NCBI GenBank assembly: GCA_905250885.1
Contig: CAJNOQ010001327.1
Location: 1-33,011, forward strand
Direction of reading: 5' to 3'
Source of the DNA: Didymodactylos carnosus
Taxonomy: Eukaryota; Rotifera; Eurotatoria; Philodinida; Philodinidae
Length of the DNA stretch: 33,011 nt
Numbering within the stretch: position 1 is the stretch's first letter; each line of letters begins with the position of its first letter. This document shows, one piece after another, positions 21,237 through 31,831 of the stretch. The translations under genes and the position numbers were made by a program. The notes below the pieces were generated by a model. It had not been told where the DNA came from. It saw only the letters and a list, made by a program, of their open reading frames with translations, and did not search any database.

Positions 21237-23545
21237 ATGACATCTAGTAGTTCTGTTCCCAAATCCAATGATCTCAAGAATAGTAACTATCAAATGATAA
21301 TCGATAATGATTTAGCGACGCTGTTAGAATCGTTACCCTCTTTTTCGTCACATAATTCTAATAATGAAGAAGAAACTGAATCAGGTGTGTTTTTAAATCT
21401 TCAATATGATCAAGAACAATCCATCGAGGAGGGAAAACTAACATCAACTGGCTTGATTAGCGAAATTATTCTACAATCGCCAGTGCCAGATACCGTAAGA
21501 TTTGTTGTTGTTTTTTATTAGTAAAATCGCATTAGCAATTAAACTGGTTTAGCTGAAATGGAACGGAACTGATTTTTAAATTAAAGCCAGCTGTTAAGAT
21601 GATTTTTTTTCTCTTGATCTTAAAAAATATTTTTCTAGTGCTGTAGGTTGATGATGAAGGCGCATCAAATAACACAAGTTATCCTTCAGTTAATAAACTC
21701 GTATATTCTACACAACCAAGAATGGACGATGAGCAATCAATAATAACAACCACAACGTCCTCAAATGAACATAATATATCTAAGCACCAAAACGATACAA
21801 GAGATATTGAAGAAAGTTTTACGGAAGATGATTATGAACACATATTGAAAAGTGATGTTAAACATATTTTTATTTTAAGCGATAATGGAAAACCAGTTTT
21901 CACCAGGTAAGTGCGTGAGTGCTCATTTTTTTCTCTTTAAACATATATTTTTTAATTAGATATGGCGACGAAGAAAAACTGTTAACATTGATGGGAGTCA
22001 TGCAATCATTGATATCATTCGCTGAAATTTATAATCATAATCAATTAAATTATATTAAAGCTGGACGTAGTCGTGTCGTTTTCTTACACAATAAACCATT
22101 GATATTTATTTTAGTAACACGTTTAAATGAAAATTATAGTTGTTTATTACAACAACTAAACTATTGTTATTATCAAATAATAAGTACTCTGACATTGAGT
22201 CGAATCAAACATAAATTTGAAGCACAACCAAACTTTGATTTAAGACGATGGTTATCAAATGCTGAAAAAAAATTGTTACACAATATCATCGACATGTATG
22301 AAACAGATCATGGGATGATGATGTCATGTGCAAAATGTCTTATTATGCCATTAAATATTAGAAGTCAAATTGGTTTGGTCATGGCACAAACAATACGTGG
22401 ACAAAAGGTATACTTTGCTTATGTTAAATGGTCTCAAAGTCTTGCATACGTTTTGCCATACTTACATAGGGATTAGCATCATTTAAATTTGTCTTCAACA
22501 TATAGCGTGAATCGTAGCAAAATTTTCGACAGTGTCAGCGCCGTTATTTTCTCTGCTTGGGGTTATATAGATATTCTTTCTTATTTAGGATATGATATTT
22601 GCAATTATACTTGCACACGGCCATCTTGTCTCGATTGCACGGTTAAAACAGTATCATTTACATCCGTCTGATTTACATTTATTGATTAATCTTGTGAATA
22701 GTTCAGATGCATTTAAAGACGTAGAAGCATGGGTACCTGTTTGTTTGCCACGTTTCGATTCAGGGTGTGTGCGTGTGTGTGCCTGTGTGTACATTTATTG
22801 TTTTATCTCATTTTCTAATTCATATAACTTTTTTTTGCTTTAGTGGCTGTTTACATACCCATATATCATATTTAGACGATGCCTGTGATGTATGTCTTAT
22901 CTTAATGACAGTAAATGCCGAAAACTTTCACATATTATCCGATTTCAAACAAACAATTACTGATGTAAGTTATATCGTAGATATTTTCAGTATAACAACT
23001 AGCAATTTTCTATTTTTTGTTAATGTAGAAATTAAAGAAAAACGGCTTAATCGGTCAAATCAAAATAGCGTTAGTACGCGATAGAGGGCTTTCTGATGAA
23101 ATTGGCTGTAATCAATTACGTTATTTTGCCTATAAATCACGTGGTTTAAGTCAGTATACATGCTCAAAATTATTAGCACCATATACTACGAAAGAGCAAC
23201 AGATTCGATTATTCGATCTGATACGTTATATTTACGGACGATTGCATGATCCAAATCATCAATTGAAAATTATTTATTATGCTGCTGAATATGAATCTTT
23301 ACTGGGTTGGGTAAGTATTCTATTTAAGATCAGGTAGCCATTTGTTAAAAATCAGCAATCTGAACAAATCTTCTATTTTTAATAATTTCTGTTGAATTTT
23401 TTAGCTTGCACCCGGTTTTGAATTGCATGTTGTCTTTTCACCTATGGTTACATTAGATACAGTGACATCTTGTATTGATCGTATATTAGCTTATATAAAA
23501 CGAGAAGAAGGCCAACTATTTATAATGAAATGTGAATATTTTTGA
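21237..23545 (+). CDS. MON1: Vacuolar fusion protein MON1 (SAND family; 7 exons, 561 aa)
   Basis: MON1 forms with CCZ1 the guanine-nucleotide exchange factor that loads Rab7 on endosomes during the Rab5-to-Rab7 switch. Exons: 21237-21494, 21647-21906, 21960-22407, 22589-22764, 22844-22964, 23029-23310 and 23405-23545; the phases agree and the model closes at 561 aa, matching family length. Residues 1 to about 160 are acidic, Ser/Asn-rich and likely disordered. The first longin domain follows (KHIFILSDNGKPVFTRYGDE), then YDLRR-like FDLRRWLS. The second longin domain begins with MIFAIILAHGHLVSIARL and contains LHPSDLHLLINL and EAWVPVCLPRF. The third ends with YTTKEQQIRLFDLIRYIY and a C-terminal YIKREEGQLFIM. 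All blocks align with human MON1A/B. The donor of intron 4 lies in a (GT)n tract at 22765-22796. Animals with a single copy use the name Mon1; I cannot assign it to the A or B paralogue. Confidence 0.95.
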
Positions 23546-24254
23546 ATTAAACAAGTTAACCATAGTTAATATGCTACATCATGATTTTTACGAGCTATTT
23601 TCTTTCATTCAGTGGAATTTCTATCTAATACAGATTAGTTTTTTTTGGGTATAGTATAATTTGACAAAGTGTTCAAATAACCTCAAATGTGATTTTCTGC
23701 CATAGATTTTTGTTTATTTTCTATCTATGTTGTTTGTTTGTGTGCAATCTCTTCCGATTTGATACTGTTAATATGAAACGTGGTTCTTGAACTTCAAACA
23801 TTATTGACTTGGCAGACCGTAAATATGTAGTTTTCGTTTAGCGCTTAAACTATTAAGCTTTTTGTTTTTTCATTTATTTGCTTTTCTTTCATGTTTTCAC
23901 TCCAGTAAATTATGATTAGTGTTACAGTGCTAGACGGTTAGTTCGACTAATCTTTTTCCAACGGCTCATTAGTTGGTAGATTATTTTTTACGTCTCTGGA
24001 ATCTATTTAATCTGGTGGTGCCAGCAAACAAATCGTCAAGATCAACTCCTGGTACATTCCTATTTGAGTAGGGCTTGGTAGTTAAATAGAATCAAGCATG
24101 TTTTATTTTCCTTGAGCAAAGAAGACCTGTGTTTACAAAACTTTGATAACAACCTTCTAATGATCGAGTCTTCTAATGCTTGAGTTTGCTTCTTAATCCA
24201 AAACCATTACTGTTTAGTAAATGGGCGCATTTTTCTTATTCGATTTACTTTCAG
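23546..24254. other. MON1 3' region and region upstream of the Nopp140-like gene
   Basis: No gene is visible. The last bases, TTACTTTCAG at 24245-24254, form a splice acceptor placed directly before the ATG of the next gene, so the real first exon or a trans-splice leader lies outside the coding model. Confidence 0.4.
24245..24254 (+). promoter_or_regulatory. Splice acceptor directly abutting a start codon
   Basis: TTACTTTCAG is followed at once by ATG at 24255. Either an intron in the 5' UTR ends here or a spliced leader is added in trans at this point. Bdelloid rotifers are known to trans-splice leaders onto many mRNAs, which would fit, but the sequence alone cannot decide. Confidence 0.5.
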
Positions 24255-27200
24255 ATGTCGGCAACTCCTGTAAAAGAGCAAGATCTTGCTCAAATATCAA
24301 ATTTTTTGCAATCAAATTGGACAAAAGTAATTAATTTAGATCCAAAGTTGGTAAGGAAGAGATGAAATTTCTTTGAAACGTATACTTATTTTTCATATTT
24401 TGATAACAGATCAGTTATTTTAAAAGCAAAAAGATTACGCCGCCATCATTCGAAGATGTATGCACATGGAATATAGAAAATAATAAAAGGTAGCAAGAAT
24501 CATAGAAAAGATTGCCGTTAACTGCATCTATACTATTTGTAGAAAACGAAAATTATCCGAAAATGATGACGTTACTAGTGGGAAAAAAAGCAAACTATCA
24601 AATGGGTAAGCTGATTTTACTTTTACAGAAATGAAATTTATATTTTAAATACCTCACTTTTTTTATTTAGTACTGCTACAAATCAATCAAACTCTCAGCA
24701 GACAACAGCTACAAAACAACCAGTAACAAATAAGAGATCGAAAAGCACAAGTAGTGATTCATCAGATGATGATGAGGAAACGAATAAAAAACAAATAAAC
24801 TCTTCATTTAAAGGTAAGCAAAAACACTTTTCTTCCATTTATCTAACTGCGGATACCTCCAATTTCTTTATAGGTCAACCAATAAAACCTAACCTTTCTG
24901 TCACAAAGCAAAACGCCATATCACAGCAACAACAACGACAGATAAAGACTACAGTCAGTACGTCGAGTGATGATTCGTCTTCTGATGATGCGAAGAAGAA
25001 AGCAGCAAAAAAAGTGCCTACACCTCTAGTGAATAAAACGCCAATAGGGCAAGCTCAAACTAAACCACAACAATCGTCATTGGCAAAAAAACCGAAATCG
25101 AGTTCAGATGATTCGTCGAGTGATGAAGATGAAAAGAAAAAGAAACAATCACCTCAAAAAGTGATACCAGCTACTTCAGCTGCTTCGAAAACTGTGTTAC
25201 CAACCAAACAGTTGAAGAAAGAAAGTGACGATTCTTCGAGCGATGATTCAGATGACGAAGCAGCAAAGAATAAAAACAAGTCACTGAATAAATCAGTGGC
25301 ACCAGCTCGACAGCAGCAAACAAAGCCTGCTGTCATTGCCAAAAAGTCGGTATCAAGTAGTAGTAGTGACGATTCGTCGAGTGATGATAAAAATAAGAAA
25401 GTTCAACCTACAACAGTAAAATTAACTGCTGCAGCTCCCGTTCAAAGAAAACAAATTCCGACTAGATCATCGATAAATTTAGGTGGTAAGAAGAGTAGCA
25501 GTAGCGATGACTCGTCAGAAGAGGACACAAAAAGTAAAAATGCCAAACAACAAAAAACTGCAGGTAAACTGTTGGGCAAATCTAGAAAATAAATATAAAA
25601 CGGAAACTTTAGATCATATCAAGCTATTTTGTAGGTTAGATTGCTCTCAGAATTAATTAATGGGAGGATTTCTTTGCACTATGATGAAACCTGTACATAT
25701 AATGACACTTGTGTGAAGCAAATCTGAAAAGTATTATGAGATAGTACTGAAGTTTCTTTGTCTGATTTAAGAAAAACAGAAAGAGGCGTTCAAAAATCCG
25801 CTTCACTCAATACGAGTAACTAGTTCTTGATGGTTCATTCCAGGACGAATTGTTTGATCTCTTATTTTTTAGAAATCGCTGGATATAAACCACCAGCAAC
25901 AGCGATAACTTTGAAGACAAAACCGACACTAACACCACAGTTGAACAATAAGAAAAAACCCGAAACGAGTGATAGTAGTGAAGATTCAACGACCAGCGAA
26001 GACGAAAAGAAACAACAACAACCACAGCAAAAGTCGATTCCAGCCGCTTCATCTGTGTCAAAATCAGTTTTGCCAACAAAACAAACGAAAAAGGATGATT
26101 CAAGCGATGATTCGTCAGATGACGCAACTGTCAAAAATAAAAATAAATTACTCAATAAATCATTGCCGTCAGTTCAGAAACAACAGCAAGAAAAAGCTGT
26201 TAAACCTGCTACCATCAAAACATCGAAACCAAGCAGTAGCGAGAGTGATTCATCCGATGACGACAAAAAGGCAAAAGCAGTAACGGCAAGTCAAATGAAT
26301 AAACAAACCCCTCTTCAAACAAAACAACTGTTAAACAAATCAGGAGCAAAACAAATAAGTAGCAGCAGTGATAGTTCATCGTCAGATGAAGATAGCAAAG
26401 GAAAAAATAAGGCGCAAAAAACGACGAATGATAAAAGTAAGACGATATTCTAATTCTTTTATTTTAGAAGAACAGTAACATATCTTTTTAACTATCAAAA
26501 TTCTTCAATTATTGACTACCCACTAAAGCTTTTTTTATTCTGTATTTTAGAACCAGGGGGAAAAACTTTTGCATCGTCGACTCCTATCATAAAACCGTCT
26601 GTTATTCAACAACAACAACAACGACAGATAAAGACTACAGTCAGTACGTCGAGTGATGATTCGTCTTCTGATGATGCGAAGAAGAAAGCAGCAAAAAAAG
26701 TGCCTACACCTCTAGTGAATAAAACGCCAATAGGGCAAGCTCAAACTAAACCACAACAATCGTCATTGGCAAAAAAACCGAAATCGAGTTCAGATGATTC
26801 GTCGAGTGATGAAGATGAAAAGAAAAAGAAACAATCACCTCAAAAAGTGATACCAGCTACTTCAGCTGCTTCGAAAACTGTGTTACCAACCAAACAGTTG
26901 AAGAAAGAAAGTGACGATTCTTCGAGCGATGATTCAGATGACGAAGCAGCAAAGAATAAAAACAAGTCACTGAATAAATCAGTGGCACCAGCTCGACAGC
27001 AGCAAACAAAGCCTGCTGTCATTGCCAAAAAGTCGGTATCAAGTAGTAGTAGTGACGATTCGTCGAGTGATGATAAAAATAAGAACGTTCAACCTACAAC
27101 AGCAAAATCAACTGCAACAGCTCCCGTTCAAAGAAAACAAATTCCGACTAGATCATCGGTAAGATTAGGTGGTAAGAAGAGTAGCAGTAGCGATGACTCG

Positions 27201-27278
27201 TCAGAAGAGGACATGAAAAGTAAAAATACCAAACAACAGAAAACTGCAGGTAAAACGTTGGGCAAATCTAGAAAATAA
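24255..27278 (+). CDS. Ser/Asp-rich Nopp140/treacle-like protein with triplicated exons (787 aa)
   Basis: Exons: 24255-24350, 24410-24489, 24543-24605, 24671-24813, 24874-25563, 25873-26436 and 26551-27278, all phase-consistent, giving 787 aa. Residues 1 to about 60 are a short ordered head (QISNFLQSNWTKVINLD) that I do not recognise. The rest alternates about 15 acidic serine clusters (SSSDDSSSDED) with Lys/Pro/Gln/Thr-rich basic linkers. This is the architecture of Nopp140 (NOLC1) and treacle, nucleolar casein-kinase-2 substrates; role and location are inferred from composition only. The C-terminal SRP40 domain of true Nopp140 is absent. The last three exons are tandem paralogues: the first and third are nearly identical, the middle one diverged. 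If the donor at 25564 is not used, translation runs on to a TAA at 25590-25592, giving a shorter product ending GKSRK, the same ending as the long form. Confidence 0.75.
24927..25619 (+). repeat. Direct repeat copy A (693 bp) in the Nopp140-like gene
   Basis: It matches 26613-27305 at a constant offset of 1686 bp. Positions 24927-25399 (473 bp) are identical to copy B. From 25400 to 25619 I count 15 substitutions in 220 bp. The copy begins in the CAA-repeat of the exon and runs past the stop codon at 25590-25592. Confidence 0.93.
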
Positions 27279-27305
27279 ATATTAAACGGAAACTTTAGAT
27301 CATAT
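26613..27305 (+). repeat. Direct repeat copy B (693 bp) in the Nopp140-like gene
   Basis: Partner of the copy at 24927-25619. It includes most of the terminal exon, the stop codon at 27276-27278 and 27 bp beyond. Most of the 15 differences from copy A, all in the 3' third, change amino acids (for example Lys to Asn, Leu to Ser, Ile to Val). Confidence 0.93.
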
Positions 27306-27754
27306 GGAAAAATCAAACAATAGTTGATAGAATGGTATATTTTGTCTTTTTATACGGATGTTTTTTTGTGTAAGCGTTAAACGGTTAATAGAGATAGTGT
27401 ATGTGTCTTTTTCGTGCTATGTTTACAAAAAGTTAACAAATTTGTAATCGTTTGTTTTTGCGCTAAATGTTTTGAAATAAAAGGACATTTTAAAAAAATC
27501 AGTTTCTTAATGAGTGGCGGGTTGCATAGAATGTTTAATCTAATAAAAAATCTCTTCTTTATCTTAAGAACAAGTCACTGGAAGAAATGAGCTGTAATGA
27601 AAGAAGAGTAAAACAGCATTTTAACTAGTCTTTTAGCTTAATTTTTTAATCCATTGTAATGATTTGCGTCACATTTTAGATTAATATATTTTCAGACTGT
27701 ATTATGGGTTCAACTTAGCGTTGTGTTAGAATAATAAAGTTTATATCTAGAAAT
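27306..27754. other. Intergenic region before PQBP1
   Basis: T-rich sequence with an AATAAA at about 27476-27481 that could serve as the poly(A) signal of the Nopp140-like gene. No other gene or element was seen. Confidence 0.45.
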
Positions 27755-29024
27755 ATGCCGTTATCAGCTGCACTCCAAGCACGTCTATTACAACGTGGAA
27801 TTTTAAATGCGTCAAATATAAATGGTATGGTAAGAATGTTTCCTATTACACATGACAGTAAATTGCGAATTGTAGGAAATTTAGAATCTGATGTTGGCAA
27901 CGATCATTCTGACGTTCAAGAAGAAGTAATAGCTGAAAGCTATGACGAACGTGAAGAACACAATGCTAAGGTTTGCTTCAAAAAAATTTTTATTTTGCAT
28001 ATATATATAGTTGAATACAAAGTATTATTCATTCCTAGCATGATGAAAGTGTTGATTCTGGAATTGCATTGGAAGAATGCATTAACTGCCCGAACAGAAG
28101 CAATCCTTATCATGAATGTGTTGATTATTGTAAAAAAAGGTAATAAAAATACAAAATTTCCACTACATACACTAATAGTTGTACTTCTTTTTTTCAGATA
28201 TGGATTCAAACGATACAGTATGAATTTTATATCTAATCACTAGTATGTATAAAATAAGTCAAATGTTGTTTATTTTAGCGCCTGATCCCGAAACTGATAG
28301 ACGACGACGAAAAATGTTGAAAAGATATCCCTTATCAGAAAACTGGAGAGAAGTTCCTGATGCTAGCACGTAGGTTTAAGAAAGGAGCATGCAAAAATTT
28401 TATCCGTGTCTATTGTTGTTCTGTTTTTCAGGGATAGATGTTATTATTGGAATACCGAAACAGATGAAGTTTCTTGGTTACCTCCGGATCATCCACGATC
28501 ATTTATTACAGTATCAGCGATTAAAATAAAACGTTCGTATTAAAAAAAGTTCAATTATTCAAAATATTAAATTATTGTCTTTTTTTAGGAAAAGAATGTG
28601 AAACTAAATCGCTGGAATCAAGTCGTTCGAAGAAGAAAATGACAGTTGAGGTGAGTATTTTTCATGAAATATAACTGTTTGATTAATAGCTATTTGACGT
28701 ATATTTTTTTTGTAGGATGCATTTGGTGATGAGACGGATTCAGAAGAAGAAGAGATGAATTCGGCTTTGAAATTAAAACGAAAAGTTGCCGGAAAGCTAC
28801 TTAATTATGATCGTGATCCAATGGATCCATCATCATATTCTGATATACCAACTGGTACATGGGCTGCTGGTCTTGTTGTTAAAGGAAAAGCAAAAACGGG
28901 TGTTGATGAAACAGCAGCAGGTCCTCTATTTCAAATGCGACCCTATCCAAGTCCAGGCGCTGTTCTTAAGCTAAATGCTGAATCTGTAAAACCAACCAAG
29001 AAGAAAAAATTAGTGAATAATTGA
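27755..29024 (+). CDS. PQBP1: Polyglutamine-binding protein 1 homologue (7 exons, 299 aa)
   Basis: PQBP1 is a nuclear WW-domain protein that joins the spliceosome through the U5 15-kDa protein. Exons: 27755-27970, 28039-28139, 28198-28217 (20-nt microexon), 28279-28369, 28432-28532, 28589-28650 and 28716-29024; the phases close at 299 aa. The start [17 protein letters not shown] matches human MPLPVALQTRLAKRGIL. An acidic [10 protein letters not shown] follows as in human EEIIAEDYDD. Residues 86-103 carry C-x2-C...YHEC-x3-C, which vertebrates lack. The WW domain spans about 130-160 (NW...[16 protein letters not shown]). The C-terminus [22 protein letters not shown] and [10 protein letters not shown] is the U5-15K-binding segment. 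The Asp-Arg repeat tract of mammalian PQBP1 is missing, replaced by a short Ser/Lys linker. Omitting the microexon would create an early stop. Confidence 0.95.
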
Positions 29025-29163
29025 AGATTATTGTATTTGTATGGCAACGATTTGGTTTTTTAAACGTCAACTTCATAAACGAAGTGATTTATGTGTAAAT
29101 ATAGTCAGTCGTTGTGTAATTTGTTCACAAAGACTTTTGTATTCTGTTGTTATTTAAAATGAA

Positions 29164-29179
29164 AATAAATATGAATAAA
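29164..29179 (+). terminator. Poly(A) signals of PQBP1
   Basis: Two AATAAA hexamers at 29164-29169 and 29174-29179 lie about 140 bp after the PQBP1 stop codon, a normal place for 3' end formation. Confidence 0.6.
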
Positions 29180-30046
29180 GTCGCTCTCACTTTACAGAGG
29201 GAGTATTATATATTTTTAGAATAAAGCTATTAGGCGCAAAAATGTTTGCTAACGTCTAAAAATGCATATAAAAACGGGAGATCTTTTCGTCAATGATCGT
29301 AAGATCAGAAGAAAGAAAAGAAACGTATTGTATAATTTATGAGTAAATCTAATGTTAAATTTATTTGGAAACTTCATCTATTGATGCACTTATATACACG
29401 ATTGTTTGATCAAACTTCATCATATAATAACTTCATATTATTCAGATTTTTCGAGATCATTATTACACAATTAGCTTTTTCACGAAAACTATAGTATAAG
29501 ACTGTAACGGGTTTGGTTTCATAAATGTGCCTTCTTTCAAACAGAATAGCTTAAGTATTGTCTATTAAAAAGGATACATTGAGTAAATTATGTGTGGATA
29601 AAGCATTTTTTTGATAAAAGAAGATTTCTTGTATTATACTAAATCTGAATTTGGCTTTCTATTTATAATTAGAATTTGCATTGATTAGTCACGATATTAT
29701 AACACTGTTGTGAGTGTTCATCACAAGTTGAGATAACCTTCCAATGTATAACAAAAGTTTCAGCAGATATTTTTTTTATTTTTAAAGTCGCGTTTACGCA
29801 TAATTACCGTTTCTGTTGATGCGTTGTCAAGTTAGTAATTTTTCTTTCTTCCATTCTTTCTCTGTTTCTTTCGTTCTGTATCCTTTTCATTTCTGGTTAC
29901 AACCTTAGCATAAAATTTCAAATTATGCAGTTTGTAGTTTATAGATAGTCATAATCATTTCTTTTCTTTGTCATACCATACTTATAGCAAAACAACAGAT
30001 TTTGAATAGTAATCTTGAATGGAAAATAAAAAGAACATAATACTAA
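29180..30046. other. Intergenic region between PQBP1 and the DUF4062 gene
   Basis: AT-rich sequence. It contains a pyrimidine-rich TTTCTTTCTTCCATTCTTTC tract near 29839 shortly upstream of the next gene. No gene or element was recognised. Confidence 0.4.
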
Positions 30047-31831
30047 ATGTCTAATCCATTACGTCCAAGGCGTCCTGTTGCAACACCAGATTTGGGTAAG
30101 GTAAAAATACGTGTTGGTAGAAATGCGAAGATTAATCATGATCCAGCTATAAAGCGTCCAAATTTTCGCGGATATTCTCGTATTCAATTAGAACCAATTC
30201 ATCAAGAATTTAAACCACTAGAAGAAAAGAATGATATTGAAATAAAACAACATCAGTTACTTCGGCATGGAGATTCTACCGATGTTTATAATGATAATAA
30301 TAACAACCATGGATATTCTGATGAAAAACATAAGAACGACGTACATGAAGACGAAAATCAAAATGAGATTCCTGCAGATAATTCTTTAGTCCAACGTAAC
30401 AATGATATTCCAACAATAGTTGAACAATTTTGGTCTCAACTACGACAACATATTGCATCACAAACAACAAAAAATGATAATTGGAATCATGGCTTACAAA
30501 AGACAAATAACAAAGTTGTTCGTGTTTTTGTATCATCAACATTTACAGATTTTTTTAATGAACGTGAAGTATTAATTAAAAAAGTACGTTTAAAGTTGTT
30601 TTCATGATAGTAGAAGTGCAACAGAAATATTTTACTCTATTTCTGTCTATACTGAACTTTTATTAAAAAAGTTTTTTTTATGCTATTAAGGTATTTCCCG
30701 CGTTACGTGAAAATTTGGAGCCATGTGGTATTCAATTAATTGATTGCGATCTAAGATGGGGGGTATATACTTTTATTTTTGTTTAAACGAGAGATAATCG
30801 AAAAAATGTACTTATTTCAGGTACCCAAAGATTCAACAACTGAACAAACGATTCTTGCATGTCTTGAAGAAATTGATAGATGTTTTGAAGATAATGGTCA
30901 GCCATTCTTCATTGGATTGATTAGCGAAAAGTAAGATGAAGATTTTACGTTTTTTTTAAAATTTTTATGTTAAAGAATATAAATCTATTAAGATCTATTT
31001 TCGAAAATATGCATTAGGTAAGTATTTTAAGCTATTGCGAGCTCATCTACATGGAAAGTTCTAGCTTCGAAGTTTGTACATAACAGCATGTAAATACAAA
31101 ACGAACAGACTAATATATTTGTTCACTCAAATAGCTTTGGATTTTTTTTTCAGATACGGATGGGTGCCCGACAAAGAAGAATTGCCAAAAAGCATCAGCA
31201 AACGTTATGATTGGATTCATGGTGCATCGATAACACTAATGGAATTCATTCACGGCGCATTTCGAACAAACAATCCAAACGCTTGTTATCTTGTAAGAAA
31301 CTCGAATGCATTAACAAATGTTCCAGAAAAATACAAAGCAAAATTTTTTGAAAAAGACGCCTATGGTCAACATCAAGTGCAGGTAGATGAATGGAGGATG
31401 AACTTTACTCAAGAAGTTGTACGAAATTTTTTGATTAAAGGAATTAAAAAATCAATTGAAAGATCTCTATCCAAATCAAGTTTTTGATTATGATGGTACA
31501 TATAGTGGTCTCGAAACAACAGAAGGACGTGAACGAGTGGGTAGTATAAAAAGGAATTCGTTTAGTAATGATTTAATTGTAAAAATTCCAATTTAGGTGA
31601 AAATTTCTGGTTTACAAGAGTTTGAAAAGCGTGTATTTACATTTCTGACAAAAGCCATTGAGGACTGGTATCCAAGTAGTTTTGAAAAAGAACGTTCCAC
31701 AGATGTTCAAATAACCGGTAAGTTTTAAATATAAAGACAATTTTTAGATGAGAATAATCAATCGTTAAAATTTCTTAGATCCTAGACGATATTGACTTTC
31801 TTTTGTTTTCGCCAAAGAATATGCTTTTCAG
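30047..31831 (+). pseudogene. DUF4062 domain of a TEP1/nephrocystin-3-like NLR gene, interrupted
   Basis: Exons 30047-30583, 30691-30762, 30821-30930, 31154-31382, 31441-31536 and 31597-31717 join in phase for about 388 aa. Residues 1-150 are basic then Asp/Asn-rich and disordered. From 158 VRVFVSSTFTDFFNERE starts a DUF4062 domain, followed by VFPALRENL, LIDCDLRWGV, GLISEKYGWVP, DWIHGASITLMEF, RNSNALTNVP and the closing YSGLETTEGRERV. In TEP1, nephrocystin-3 and NWD-type proteins this domain precedes a NACHT NTPase. The next recognisable piece, LSFVFAKEYAFQ (to 31831, with a GTGAGA donor), follows the acceptor at 31778 in frame but behind a TGA at 31793-31795. The alternative acceptor at 31747 also meets a stop. 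No NACHT is found; repeat-like DNA follows. It is either a recent pseudogene or a gene whose 3' part lies past the window with an exon I misread. Confidence 0.75.

Noticed and set aside
22489..22671. Separate small gene inside MON1
   Set aside because: It overlaps MON1 intron 3 and exon 4 in another frame and has no motif.
25154..25342. Minus-strand open frames across the Ser/Asp repeats (also 25807-26155, 26840-27028)
   Set aside because: They are antisense shadows of the repetitive Nopp140-like exons; the Phe/Ser/Leu-rich products simply mirror the Lys/Asp/Ser codons.
24255..27278. Naming the Ser/Asp-rich gene NOLC1
   Set aside because: Only the low-complexity architecture matches. The SRP40 C-terminal domain is absent and the N-terminal head is not a recognisable LisH.
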